From NCBI GenBank assembly GCA_036272735.1, contig DATAYF010000037.1, positions 1 to 16,879 of the forward strand: a stretch of 16,879 bases of DNA. The letters are read 5' to 3'. Of the stretch, positions 6,547 through 14,187 are shown piece after piece. Under the pieces are notes generated by a model that was given only the letters and a program-made list of their open reading frames with translations, was not told the DNA's origin and ran no database searches. The stretch comes from DATAYF01 sp036272735. GTDB lineage: Bacteria; Chloroflexota; Ktedonobacteria; Ktedonobacterales; Ktedonobacteraceae. The position numbers and the translations under genes were made by a program. Numbering within the stretch: position 1 is the first letter of the stretch; every line of letters begins with the position of its first letter.

Positions 6547-6622
6547 TACTTAGTGCATTCTGCACTGCTGTGGTAAGAAAATGGTAATACGTAGTAACAG
6601 ATGCGTATTGTCGCTACATGTT

Positions 6623-7462
6623 TCATTTGCTGACGACGGACAAGGCGACGGTGCCCGGCCCCGTGTGGGCACCCAGCACGCCTCCCAACTTGTATCTTGG
6701 GATCTCTTCTGTATACACAGTTTTCAAGGCTTCTGCCAGTTGTGCTCCCACTTCTTCGCTTGCTTCCGCGATGTAGACACTCTCGACCGGCTTCATCTCG
6801 GTAAGCAATTGGGCTATGCGTGCATACGCTTTTGACCGCGTGCGTGGTTGCTCCATAGGAATGACCTCGCCATTTTTTAGTGAAATGATCGGCTTCACGC
6901 TCAGCATATTGCCGAGCAAGGCCCTGGCTCCCCCAATGCGCCCGCCACGCTTTACGTATTCTAGCGTGTCGAGGACGGCGATAATGCGTGTGCGAGCCAG
7001 GCGATCAATAATGTTCTTTTTAATGGTTTCCAGACTTTCCCCAGCACTCGCTTCCTCGGCCGCCTTGCGCAGCACGTAGGACATGCCCACGCTGATGCTT
7101 TCTGAATCGAGGATTTCAATGGGGACATGTTTCATCTCTGCCGGGAGGGTGTCGCGGGCCGTGCATGCCGACTGGTAGGTGCCGCTCAACTTCGAGGAGA
7201 GATGCAATGAGAGTATGCCATCGGCTCCTTCCTCAATTAACCGGGTGTAGGCGGCTTGAAATTTCCCAGGTGCAGGCTGCGAGGTTTGTGGCAGTGCTTT
7301 ACTTGACTGAAGTTTTTCATAAAAAAGGGCGTTATCTAGTTCAATGTTGTCGAGGTAGGTTTCATCTCCGAACGAGACGGTGAGGGGAACAACGATAATA
7401 CCCAGTGCTTCCGCTTGCTCAACGGTAAAATCTGCTGTGCTATCGGTCACGAGCCGTATCAT
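6623..7462 (-). CDS. DegV family fatty acid-binding protein (FakB type)
   Basis: DegV/FakB proteins bind a fatty acid in a buried tunnel and present its carboxylate to the kinase FakA for phosphorylation. The 279-residue product has all the usual marks: IRLVTDSTADF at the N-terminus, the TSQPAPGKF loop (Thr60, Ser61), the SSKLSGTYQSA motif with Ser93, LEYVKRGGRIGGARALLGNM in the second domain, and GAHTGPGTVA with His266. These correspond to the carboxylate-binding residues of characterised FakB proteins. The ATG at 7462 has TAGGAGA 8 bases upstream. It lies 32 bases after fakA in what must be one operon, which supports FakB function over other DegV roles. Lipid chain preference cannot be read from the sequence. 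Confidence 0.93.
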   Translation of the reverse strand: MIRLVTDSTADFTVEQAEALGIIVVPLTVSFGDETYLDNIELDNALFYEKLQSSKALPQTSQPAPGKFQAAYTRLIEEGADGILSLHLSSKLSGTYQSACTARDTLPAEMKHVPIEILDSESISVGMSYVLRKAAEEASAGESLETIKKNIIDRLARTRIIAVLDTLEYVKRGGRIGGARALLGNMLSVKPIISLKNGEVIPMEQPRTRSKAYARIAQLLTEMKPVESVYIAEASEEVGAQLAEALKTVYTEEIPRYKLGGVLGAHTGPGTVALSVVSK

Positions 7463-7494
7463 GACAAATTCTCCTAAAAATGAAAGTACCCTGG

Positions 7495-9192
7495 TTATTC
7501 TGCTGAAATAATGTAGGCGTAGTACGCTTGTCCACCATTGACAACGTCGATTTCCAGGTGCGAGTAACGTTGTTTGATCTGCCGTGCTATGTTTTGTGCC
7601 TCTTCAAATGGAACGTCCGAGCCGTAATAGAGCGTTATAATCTCGTATTGCTCGATTTGCATGCGCTGTAGCGTATCGCGGAGCACTTGCTCGATCTGCT
7701 GTCCCGCAACGGCAAGGTTGCCATTGATCACGCCGATGTAGTCGCCTTCGCGCACGCTGACACTGCCCAATTGCACGCTGCGCACGGCAACAGTAATCTC
7801 GGCGGTTTGTGCCTGCTGGGCCGCGTCGGTCATGGTTTTACAATTGGTGGCGAAGTCCGCCTCGAAGCTGAAGGCCAGCAGTGCCGCTATGCCCTGGGGC
7901 AGCGTCTTGCTGGGCACGACGTAGACCTCTTTGTGGGTGAGATCTAACACCTGTTGCGCGCTGAGAATGACGTTACTATTGTTGGGAAGGATGATGACTT
8001 TTTGCGATGGCACCTTCTCTACTGCTGCCAGCAGTTCTTCGATGCTAGGATTCATCGTCTGCCCGCCTGAAACGATGGCGTTGACGTTGAAGCCCTGGAA
8101 AACCTTTTCAAAGCCTCCACCCGCCACGACCGCGACGGTGGCGACGGGGAGCGTCTCCTGCTCTGCTGCTTGCTCGGATGCGTCGTTGGCGTGCTCTTGC
8201 GCGCTCTCGGCCGCGTAACGTAGGCTTTGCGCTTGCAGGTTCTCGATATTGATATCCAGCAGGTTCCCCAAACCAACCCCATAGTCGAGCACCTTGCCGG
8301 GCGTTGCGGTGTGGGTATGCACCTTGAGCATGCTGTCGTCGCCCGCCACCACTGTAGAGACGCCGCCCATATCGATAATGCTCTGGCGAATACCCTCAAC
8401 GTCGAGCCGCTCGCCTTGTAGTAAGAACACGACCTCGTAGCCAAACTCCTCCTCGACGCTAACTTTGCCCTTCTTGATTTTGGACTCCGCCCTGCTGCTC
8501 GGCACTGGTATGGTCGTGGGTGTTTCGGTGTCGCTCTCCCCCCGAATGTAGTTCAAAATGCCTTCTAAGATCGTGCAAAATCCCTGACCACCAGCATCGA
8601 CAACACCGGCCTGCTTCAAGGTCGGCAAAAGGTCGGGGGTGTGTGCCACCGCCTGGCGCGCTGCCGTGACAGCCACCTGCATCAGCCGGACCAGGTCATC
8701 GCCGTGTTCTGAGCTGCGTTTTGTGGCCTCGGCCACTTCCCGTACAACTGTTAAAATAGTGCCTTCGACCGGCTTGATGACGGCACGGTAGGCCAGGTTC
8801 GAGGCTTCCTGGAAGGCATTGGCAAGATCGGGCGCGGTGAACGTGGGTTTATCCGCGAGGCCCGACGCCAGCCCGCGGAACGTCTGCGATAGGATGACGC
8901 CAGAGTTCCCACGCGCTCCTAGCAGTGCATCGTGCGCCACTTTGGCGGCAATGACGCTGGCCGACGTGTCGTTGCTCGTGGCGATGGTGCGAATGGCCGA
9001 CTTCATGGTGGCCGACATATTCGAGCCGGTGTCTCCGTCCGGCACGGGGAAGACGTTTAACGCGTTGATCTCGTCGCGGTGCTCCTCTAACCACGCTGCG
9101 CCTGCCAGCATGGCTTTCTTGAGGTCTTGACCATCAAAGACGCTGATGCGTCGCGGTCTTGAACGTACTGGGCGCGGCAATTGTTCCTGCAT
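7495..9192 (-). CDS. fakA: DhaL-domain fatty acid kinase FakA (YloV family)
   Basis: FakA transfers phosphate from ATP to FakB-bound fatty acid, giving acyl-phosphate for phospholipid synthesis. The 565-residue product has a DhaL/DAK2 kinase domain (about 20-215) with NVFPVPDGDTGSNMSATM at 46-63, whose Asp52 and Asp54 should bind Mg-ATP, LLGARGNSGVILSQ at 90-103, and the DAGGQGFCTILEG segment at 199-211. A middle domain (about 245-320) contains KVHTHTATPGK, and the C-terminal domain (about 350-565) ends AYYAYIISAE as usual. An 18-residue basic extension precedes the normal VFDGQDLKKAMLAGA start. In the middle domain the position I align with a zinc-ligand cysteine of Staphylococcus FakA is Glu253, while the two histidines (292, 294) are kept. 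It lies between asp23 and fakB, 15 bases after the former. Confidence 0.95.
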   Translation of the reverse strand: MQEQLPRPVRSRPRRISVFDGQDLKKAMLAGAAWLEEHRDEINALNVFPVPDGDTGSNMSATMKSAIRTIATSNDTSASVIAAKVAHDALLGARGNSGVILSQTFRGLASGLADKPTFTAPDLANAFQEASNLAYRAVIKPVEGTILTVVREVAEATKRSSEHGDDLVRLMQVAVTAARQAVAHTPDLLPTLKQAGVVDAGGQGFCTILEGILNYIRGESDTETPTTIPVPSSRAESKIKKGKVSVEEEFGYEVVFLLQGERLDVEGIRQSIIDMGGVSTVVAGDDSMLKVHTHTATPGKVLDYGVGLGNLLDINIENLQAQSLRYAAESAQEHANDASEQAAEQETLPVATVAVVAGGGFEKVFQGFNVNAIVSGGQTMNPSIEELLAAVEKVPSQKVIILPNNSNVILSAQQVLDLTHKEVYVVPSKTLPQGIAALLAFSFEADFATNCKTMTDAAQQAQTAEITVAVRSVQLGSVSVREGDYIGVINGNLAVAGQQIEQVLRDTLQRMQIEQYEIITLYYGSDVPFEEAQNIARQIKQRYSHLEIDVVNGGQAYYAYIISAE

Positions 9193-9207
9193 AGCGTCGT
9201 GCTACCT

Positions 9208-9612
9208 CTAGCCCTTCTTTGTGTACTGCGTCGGTCCATGGAGCAATCCCTGAACATTTACGTTGACTTGCGCAACCGAGGTGCCAAGCATTTTCTCTAC
9301 CGCAAATTTGACGCCACTCATGATATTATGTCCGATCTCAGATATGCGTAGTCCATACTCCAGGACGACATAGATCTCAATTGCCAATTGATGATTGACA
9401 ATGTGTACCCGTACCCCCTGGTTGCTTTGTGCGGCCGTTAACAGCACGGCCTGTCCGTTGTGCAAACGTGGCGCGGCTATCCCTAATACGCCATAACATT
9501 CGCTCGCTGCCTGTACCGCTATGCTATGGACGGCGTTGGGGAGCACTTCGATTTTCCCGAGGGGATGCGTGCCATGCTGAGGCTGTATGGCTGACGCTTT
9601 TGGCATACGCAT
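9208..9612 (-). CDS. Asp23/Gls24 (YloU) family protein
   Basis: Asp23/Gls24 proteins are small envelope-stress-related proteins; in Firmicutes the YloU member is typically encoded just before fakA (yloV), as here. The start I favour is the ATG at 9612 (MRMPKASAIQPQ), with AGAGAG upstream, giving 134 residues; a longer frame from 9678 lacks support and would overlap the rpmB promoter. The core is GKIEVLPNAVHSIAVQAASECYGVLGIAA, then a beta-rich part (GVRVHIVNHQLAIEIYVVLEYG), then a helix and closing strand (VKFAVEKMLGTSVAQVNVNVQGL), matching the family fold. No membrane segment is seen. It ends 15 bases before fakA. Family is clear; exact role is not known. Confidence 0.88.
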   Translation of the reverse strand: MRMPKASAIQPQHGTHPLGKIEVLPNAVHSIAVQAASECYGVLGIAAPRLHNGQAVLLTAAQSNQGVRVHIVNHQLAIEIYVVLEYGLRISEIGHNIMSGVKFAVEKMLGTSVAQVNVNVQGLLHGPTQYTKKG

Positions 9613-9624
9613 GTAATTTCTCTC

Positions 9625-9653
9625 TTGCCAAGATGGCTCATTTCGGTTATACT
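9625..9653 (+). promoter_or_regulatory. Promoter for rpmB
   Basis: TTGCCA (9625-9630) and TATACT (9648-9653) are 17 bp apart on the plus strand. Transcription would begin near 9660, giving rpmB a leader of about 160 bases. It lies just upstream of the asp23 start codon and faces the asp23 promoter. Confidence 0.75.
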
Positions 9654-9702
9654 CGCAGAATATGTTCGGGTATCCCAACCAGTGCGCGAGTTTTACTGAA
9701 GC

Positions 9703-9731
9703 AGTATACCAAAGGCATTGGGGATTATCAA
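9703..9731 (-). promoter_or_regulatory. Promoter for asp23-fakA-fakB
   Basis: TTGATA (9726-9731) and TATACT (9703-9708) are 17 bp apart on the minus strand, and TGG directly precedes the -10, making it an extended -10 as well. Transcription would begin near 9696, about 85 bases before asp23. Confidence 0.78.
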
Positions 9732-9818
9732 GCTACGCAAATTCTCAACACGTGCGGTTCCGCGTCCTCTGCTGATGCTGATCCCCCACGTTTGTAAATT
9801 TGAGGGAGGTTTTTTGTT

Positions 9819-10016
9819 ATGGCAGCAGGTCGTTGCGACATCTGCGAGCGCAAGCCTATGTACGGCAACAACGTGCCTTTTTCTCAGCATCGCACGCGCC
9901 GTCGCTTTGTGCTCAACATTCAGCGCCGTCGTATTGAGGTCAACGGCACACTAAAAAACGTAAATATCTGCACACGCTGCTTGCGTACGATGAGTAAGTT
10001 GCCCAAAGTTCGCTAG
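9819..10016 (+). CDS. rpmB: Ribosomal protein bL28, zinc-binding form
   Basis: bL28 is a small basic protein of the 50S subunit. The 65-residue product contains GRCDICERKPMYGNNV at 4-19, SQHRTRRRFVLNIQ at 22-35 and VNICTRCLRTMSK at 48-60, a clean match to bL28. Cys6, Cys9, Cys51 and Cys54 form two CxxC pairs, so this is the zinc-binding (C+) form; some bacteria carry a second, cysteine-free copy for zinc shortage. GGGAGGT lies 8 bases before the ATG. It is divergent from asp23-fakA, an arrangement also common in Firmicutes. Its transcript ends in a very strong hairpin shared with rlmN. Confidence 0.97.
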   Translation: MAAGRCDICERKPMYGNNVPFSQHRTRRRFVLNIQRRRIEVNGTLKNVNICTRCLRTMSKLPKVR

Positions 10017-10025
10017 TCACCAAAC

Positions 10026-10090
10026 AAAATAATCCCGGTGAGGGAGACCGCTATATATAGTAGCGGTCTCCCTCACCGGGATTATTTTTT
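10026..10090. terminator. Perfect 28-bp inverted repeat, bidirectional terminator of rpmB and rlmN
   Basis: The arms 10026-10053 and 10061-10088 are perfectly complementary over 28 bp with a 7-base AT loop. The GC-rich core is flanked by A-run and T-run ends, giving six T on the plus strand (10085-10090) and TTTTGTTT on the minus strand. It sits 10 bases after the rpmB stop and 50 bases from the rlmN stop, so it can terminate both convergent genes. Confidence 0.93.
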
Positions 10091-10139
10091 ACTACCCATC
10101 CAAACATCTGGGCGCGTCGCGCTAGTGGCGTTGATGTTC

Positions 10140-11300
10140 TTATCCAACTGGCTGCTTAACTGGCACCGCTTTTGGCTTCTTCTCAAAGTTCGTGCGCAAT
10201 TGTCCACAGGCGGCGGCGATATCGTCGCCCCGTTCGGCGCGGACGCTGTTGCTTATACCGTGGTCGAACAGGATGGTGCGAAACGTCCGAATGGCTTGCG
10301 GACCCGGCACCTGGTAGTCGGCTGAGGTGGCATTGACCGGAATGCAATTAACGTGGGCAAATTGCTTCAACGGTTTGAGCAACTCTACCAGTTGTTGCGC
10401 GTGCAGCGGCGTGTCGTTGACGCCTGCTAGCAGCACATACTCGAAAGTGACCTGTCGGCGCGTCGCCGCTATATAATCCTGGCAGGCCGCCAGCAGCCCT
10501 TCCAGCGGATATTTGCGATTGACGGGCATAGTCTGGCTGCGCAGGTCATCGGTTGGTGCATGCAGCGAGATGGCGAGGTTGATCTGCAATGGTTCCTGGC
10601 TCAATTTGCGGATGGCCGGAATGAGTCCAACCGTCGAGACCGTCATATGGCGCGCCCCGAGATTGAAGCCCTCGGCGCTGTTGAGGATACGCAGCGCTTG
10701 CAAGACGTTATTGTAATTGTGCAGCGGCTCACCCATGCCCATTAAGACGATGTTGGTCACATGGTCGATGCTCTTGCTGCCAGGCAGTCCGGGTGCGCTC
10801 CAGTCCTGCGCTCGTAACTCGCGTGCGAAGTATAGTACCTGCGCCACAATCTCGCCCGCGTTCAAATGGCGCTCAAATCCCATCTGTCCGGTGGCGCAAA
10901 AGGTGCAGCCAAAGGCACATCCTGCCTGGCTCGATACGCAGACGGTGGCGCGCGCACTACTCTCGCCCAGAGGAGGATAGAGCATTAAGACCGACTCGAT
11001 CAGCTTGCCATCAGCCAGTTCTAGCAAGATTTTGCGCGTGCGATCATCCTTCGAATGCCGTTCGCTACGCACGATCATGGGGCCGATACTTGCCTCTTCA
11101 GCGAGTCGTTGCCGCAGCGCCTGTGGCAAGTTGGTCATGTCTGCAAAATCGCTGACCAATTGCTGATACAGCCAGCTATAGATCTGTTTTGCGCGAAAGG
11201 CTAGCTCCCCGCGCTCAATCAGCCACTCGCGTAGCTGCGGCAAGCTGAGTGCCAGCAGGTCGGTTTTTTGTGGTGTTGTCATGTGTTGTGTCTCTGTCAT
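10140..11300 (-). CDS. rlmN: 23S rRNA (adenine2503-C2) / tRNA (adenine37-C2) methyltransferase RlmN
   Basis: RlmN is a radical-SAM enzyme that puts a methyl group on C2 of A2503 in 23S rRNA and of A37 in some tRNAs. In the 386-residue product the [4Fe-4S] cluster cysteines are Cys128, Cys132 and Cys135 (CAFGCTFC). The SAM-binding GMGEP motif is at 188-192, the methyl-carrying cysteine is Cys365 in GDDIAAACGQL, and the N-terminal domain (LLALSLPQLREWLIERG) is the usual RlmN accessory fold. The sequence has no Cfr-like features that I can identify. Starts are possible at 11300 or at the ATG at 11282. A TGG-TATAAT extended -10 lies only 10 bases before the first, so the mRNA is leaderless or nearly so. 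The gene is monocistronic and convergent with rpmB. Confidence 0.96.
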   Translation of the reverse strand: MTETQHMTTPQKTDLLALSLPQLREWLIERGELAFRAKQIYSWLYQQLVSDFADMTNLPQALRQRLAEEASIGPMIVRSERHSKDDRTRKILLELADGKLIESVLMLYPPLGESSARATVCVSSQAGCAFGCTFCATGQMGFERHLNAGEIVAQVLYFARELRAQDWSAPGLPGSKSIDHVTNIVLMGMGEPLHNYNNVLQALRILNSAEGFNLGARHMTVSTVGLIPAIRKLSQEPLQINLAISLHAPTDDLRSQTMPVNRKYPLEGLLAACQDYIAATRRQVTFEYVLLAGVNDTPLHAQQLVELLKPLKQFAHVNCIPVNATSADYQVPGPQAIRTFRTILFDHGISNSVRAERGDDIAAACGQLRTNFEKKPKAVPVKQPVG

Positions 11301-11309
11301 AGCGTGCCC

Positions 11310-11318
11310 ATTATACCA
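11310..11318 (-). promoter_or_regulatory. Extended -10 promoter for rlmN
   Basis: TATAAT at 11310-11315 is preceded by TGG (11316-11318) on the minus strand. No -35 match is seen at 16-18 bp. The expected start near 11303 is about three bases before the first possible rlmN start codon (11300) and about 21 before the second (11282). Confidence 0.6.
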
Positions 11319-11448
11319 TGCCTTTTTCTAAGAAGATAGTACTAGATACCATTCACGAACGTGGAAGACATGAGGCATGTCAGCTTTTTGTGAGTTGGCT
11401 CCGTGTAGCTAAAGAGTTGAGCAGATACGCAGGCAAAAGGCAGGTGTT

Positions 11449-12837
11449 ATGGCAGCCCCAACCCAACCAGCCAAACAATCGTCACGAGCCGAACAGGTCG
11501 CGAGTTTTCGCCGTGTCTTAACCAATCGCAACTTTCTCCTACTCTGGTTAGCACAACTTATCTCGCAGACCATCCTCAATACCGCTAACTTTGGCGTGGT
11601 GGTGCTGGTACAAAATACCACGCGCTCGGCCCTGCTGGTAAGCCTGGCAGTTATTTCATTTTTGTTGCCGGGCGTGCCCTTTAGTGCGCTGGCGGGAGTG
11701 ATCGTCGACCGCCTGAACAAGCGCAGTGTGCTCTGGGTGAATAACCTTTTGCGCGGATGCACGATGCTGCTGATTTTTGCTTCGCTGCTGCATGATGAGA
11801 CCGCATTCCTTGCGCTCTTTGCGTTGATGTTTTTGACGTCGCTCATCAGCCAGTTTTTTTCGCCCGCTGAAGGCGCTTCTATCCCGTTGCTCGTGGGTGA
11901 ACAGGAATTGATGCCCGCGCTCGCGTTGTTCAATGTGACGATCACTGTGGCACAGGCGCTTGGGTATCTGCTGCTCGGACGCGTCATGTTGAGTGTTTTT
12001 CCACCTTTTACGCTTATGCTCGGAGCGTTACCATTGCATGTCAAATCCGTTGATATGCTGTTTGCTATGGTCGCAGTGCTCTACGGCGTCTGCACGCTCC
12101 TCATTCTATGCATTCCTCGACATGCTTTTGTTGAGCAATCCAGGCAGCAGAGTCGCGTGGGAAAAAAGCCATTTGTATGGCGTCACGAAGTGACCAGGCT
12201 GTGGCACGATGTTGTAGGCATCTACCATATCGTGCGTGCTGATCGCATTCTGTTCTTTAGCGTGATCCAGTTGTCTCTAGCAGGCATCATTATGCAACTC
12301 ATCGGCGCGCTTTCCCCAACGTATGTGCAACAAATCATGCTCCGTCCTGCCGAGGATTTGTCAATCGTTATGGCACCAGCCGCTGTAGGATTGGTAGGGG
12401 GTTCTTTATTCATGCCGCGTATCGCCAGGCGTCTTGGTAAGGTGCGTATCACACCCATTGGTCTGGCGGGGTTTGGTTTCTTTTTCACGTTTTTGTCGAT
12501 CAGCCAGTTTGTAGCCTGGATAGTACATCCTTTTCACTGGCAGCAATCGCTCCTGTTGTTCGTGCTTGTGTTGGTAACCATCTTTATGCTAGGGATCGCG
12601 ATGGCATGCATAAATATTCCCGCGCAAACATTGTTACAAGAGCATACGCCTGAGGAGTTCCGCGCCGGTGTACTCTCGCTGCAATATACGCTGTTTAGCG
12701 CGGGCTCTATTCCAGTGCTGCTCTTCTCCGGCACGCTCGCGCAGTTCCTTGGCCTCAATCCTGTCATCATCGTCATTTCACTCGCGCTACTCCTGATAAG
12801 CTGGTGGAGCATGCGTTACGTGCGTGTACATCGATAA
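11449..12837 (+). CDS. MFS transporter, drug/siderophore-exporter-like
   Basis: The 462-residue protein has about 12 hydrophobic segments and the MFS arrangement: a short cytosolic N-terminus, helix 1 from about residue 28 (NFLLLWLAQLISQTI), and the loop 2-3 signature GVIVDRLNKR at 83-92, with Asp87 and the basic cluster at 91-92. A longer loop at the middle (around 220-255, rich in Arg and Gln) separates the two halves. The general pattern is that of the EntS/MefA-like exporters, which pump out siderophores or macrolides, but the substrate cannot be predicted. AGGCAGG lies upstream of the ATG at 11449. It is convergent with the amidase, with only 15 bases between stops and no visible terminator, so the transcripts probably overlap. 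Confidence 0.88.
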   Translation: MAAPTQPAKQSSRAEQVASFRRVLTNRNFLLLWLAQLISQTILNTANFGVVVLVQNTTRSALLVSLAVISFLLPGVPFSALAGVIVDRLNKRSVLWVNNLLRGCTMLLIFASLLHDETAFLALFALMFLTSLISQFFSPAEGASIPLLVGEQELMPALALFNVTITVAQALGYLLLGRVMLSVFPPFTLMLGALPLHVKSVDMLFAMVAVLYGVCTLLILCIPRHAFVEQSRQQSRVGKKPFVWRHEVTRLWHDVVGIYHIVRADRILFFSVIQLSLAGIIMQLIGALSPTYVQQIMLRPAEDLSIVMAPAAVGLVGGSLFMPRIARRLGKVRITPIGLAGFGFFFTFLSISQFVAWIVHPFHWQQSLLLFVLVLVTIFMLGIAMACINIPAQTLLQEHTPEEFRAGVLSLQYTLFSAGSIPVLLFSGTLAQFLGLNPVIIVISLALLLISWWSMRYVRVHR

Positions 12838-12852
12838 GCATTGATATATACG

Positions 12853-14157
12853 TTATTGTCTTGCTAACGCCGTGGCCATTGGCTCCGCCCATGCCAAAAG
12901 CTGTTCGTCGGCCATCGCCTGTGCGACCACCTGTAAACCCAATGGGAGGCCGTCAGCAGCCCTTCCGGCTGGCAGCGTCAGCGCGGGCATGCCCGCGTGC
13001 GTCCAGGGCAGGTTCATCACCGGGTCGCCTGTCTTTGCAATACCTTTGGGCGCGGGTCCAACAGCCGCCGGGCTGACCCAAAGGTCAACCTCTTCTCGCT
13101 CCATCAGTCCCTCCAATTCGATACGCAGTTGGACACAGCTCGTACGGGCCTGCGCGAATTGCTCCGTACTCACATTTCGTCCGGCGCGAATCTGCTCGGT
13201 TGTGCGTGGACGGTAGAGCGCTTCATTGCTGGGGAACCAGCCCGCGTGCACCTGTGCCATTTCCGCACTGATAAGGTGCTGGTGCCGCAGATTAATAACC
13301 TGGATATCGTCGAGTGCCGCGACCCGCTTGATTGTATATCCGGCGTTTTTCAGTAAGGTAAGCTGTTGCTCGAAGGCAGCCAATGCCTCCGGCGCTGCCT
13401 GTGCAAGATAGGGTCCATCCGGCACAGCAAGCGTCGGCATGCTCTTCACAGTTGCCTCTCGCCAATGATTGCAAAGCAACGCTGCGGCAAGCGCAATACC
13501 AGCGACGTCGTGCGTTAACAAACCAATGGTATCGACCGAGTCCGAGTAGGGAATGATCCCGTCAGTGGCGATACGCCCATAGCTCGGCTTGAATCCGACG
13601 ATACCACAAAAGGCCGCTGGACGAATCACGGAGCCGATGGTCTGCGTGCCCAGCGCCAACGAGCAGAAGCCAGCGGCAACGGCAGCGGCCGAACCGCTAC
13701 TCGACCCGCCAGGGGTATGCTCAAGATGATACGGGTTGCGCGTTGGCCCCGGTTCAAAATAGGCGAACTCTGTGGTGACCGTTTTGCCAAGGACGAGCGC
13801 CCCCGCCTCACGCAGCCTGGTTACACTGCTTGCCTCTGGACCGCTAAATAAGTCTGGGGGCAACTGTGATCCGGCCCGTGTCGGGAAGCCATCGGCCCGA
13901 AATATATCTTTGACTCCCAGTAACGCACCGTACAACGGCGGACGTTGTGCGGGATCAGGGAAACGTTGCTGCAAGCCTGTGGCCTCTGCCGTGAGGCGCG
14001 CGCGGCGTCCTGGCTCGGCTAAAAGCGCCTGAATCTGCGGCTCAAGCGCATCAACGCGCTCACATACTTCATGCACAAATTCCAGCAGATCACGCTGACC
14101 AGAGCGTAGTTCAGCCGTCGTGGTTGCCAACGGCAGTGAAGCGGTAAGGGTTTGCAC
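12853..14157 (-). CDS. Amidase signature family hydrolase
   Basis: Amidase signature enzymes hydrolyse or transfer amide groups using a Ser-cisSer-Lys triad. In the 434-residue product the triad is Lys83 (GVKDIF), Ser152 (within GGSSSGSAAAVAAG) and Ser176 (TIGSVIRPAAFCG). The spacing of 69 and 24 residues equals that of the malonamidase reference, so the protein should be active. It lacks the extra features of GatA needed for a transamidosome and has no GatB or GatC neighbour, so it is probably a free amidase of unknown substrate. The start is GTG at 14157, with a strong AAGGAGG 9 bases upstream. It begins 30 bases after the methyltransferase gene and is likely cotranscribed with it and the tgt homologue. 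Confidence 0.9.
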   Translation of the reverse strand: MQTLTASLPLATTTAELRSGQRDLLEFVHEVCERVDALEPQIQALLAEPGRRARLTAEATGLQQRFPDPAQRPPLYGALLGVKDIFRADGFPTRAGSQLPPDLFSGPEASSVTRLREAGALVLGKTVTTEFAYFEPGPTRNPYHLEHTPGGSSSGSAAAVAAGFCSLALGTQTIGSVIRPAAFCGIVGFKPSYGRIATDGIIPYSDSVDTIGLLTHDVAGIALAAALLCNHWREATVKSMPTLAVPDGPYLAQAAPEALAAFEQQLTLLKNAGYTIKRVAALDDIQVINLRHQHLISAEMAQVHAGWFPSNEALYRPRTTEQIRAGRNVSTEQFAQARTSCVQLRIELEGLMEREEVDLWVSPAAVGPAPKGIAKTGDPVMNLPWTHAGMPALTLPAGRAADGLPLGLQVVAQAMADEQLLAWAEPMATALARQ

Positions 14158-14187
14158 TATGGGTGGCCTCCTTGTATATATACATTT

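Noticed and set aside
6552..6609. Two short hairpins after fakB as its terminator
   Set aside because: The 6-bp stems (6552-6566 and 6586-6609) lack a T-run on the minus strand, so I do not call a terminator.
9429..9797. 122-codon plus-strand frame before rpmB
   Set aside because: It is antisense to asp23 and crosses both promoters; no coding character.
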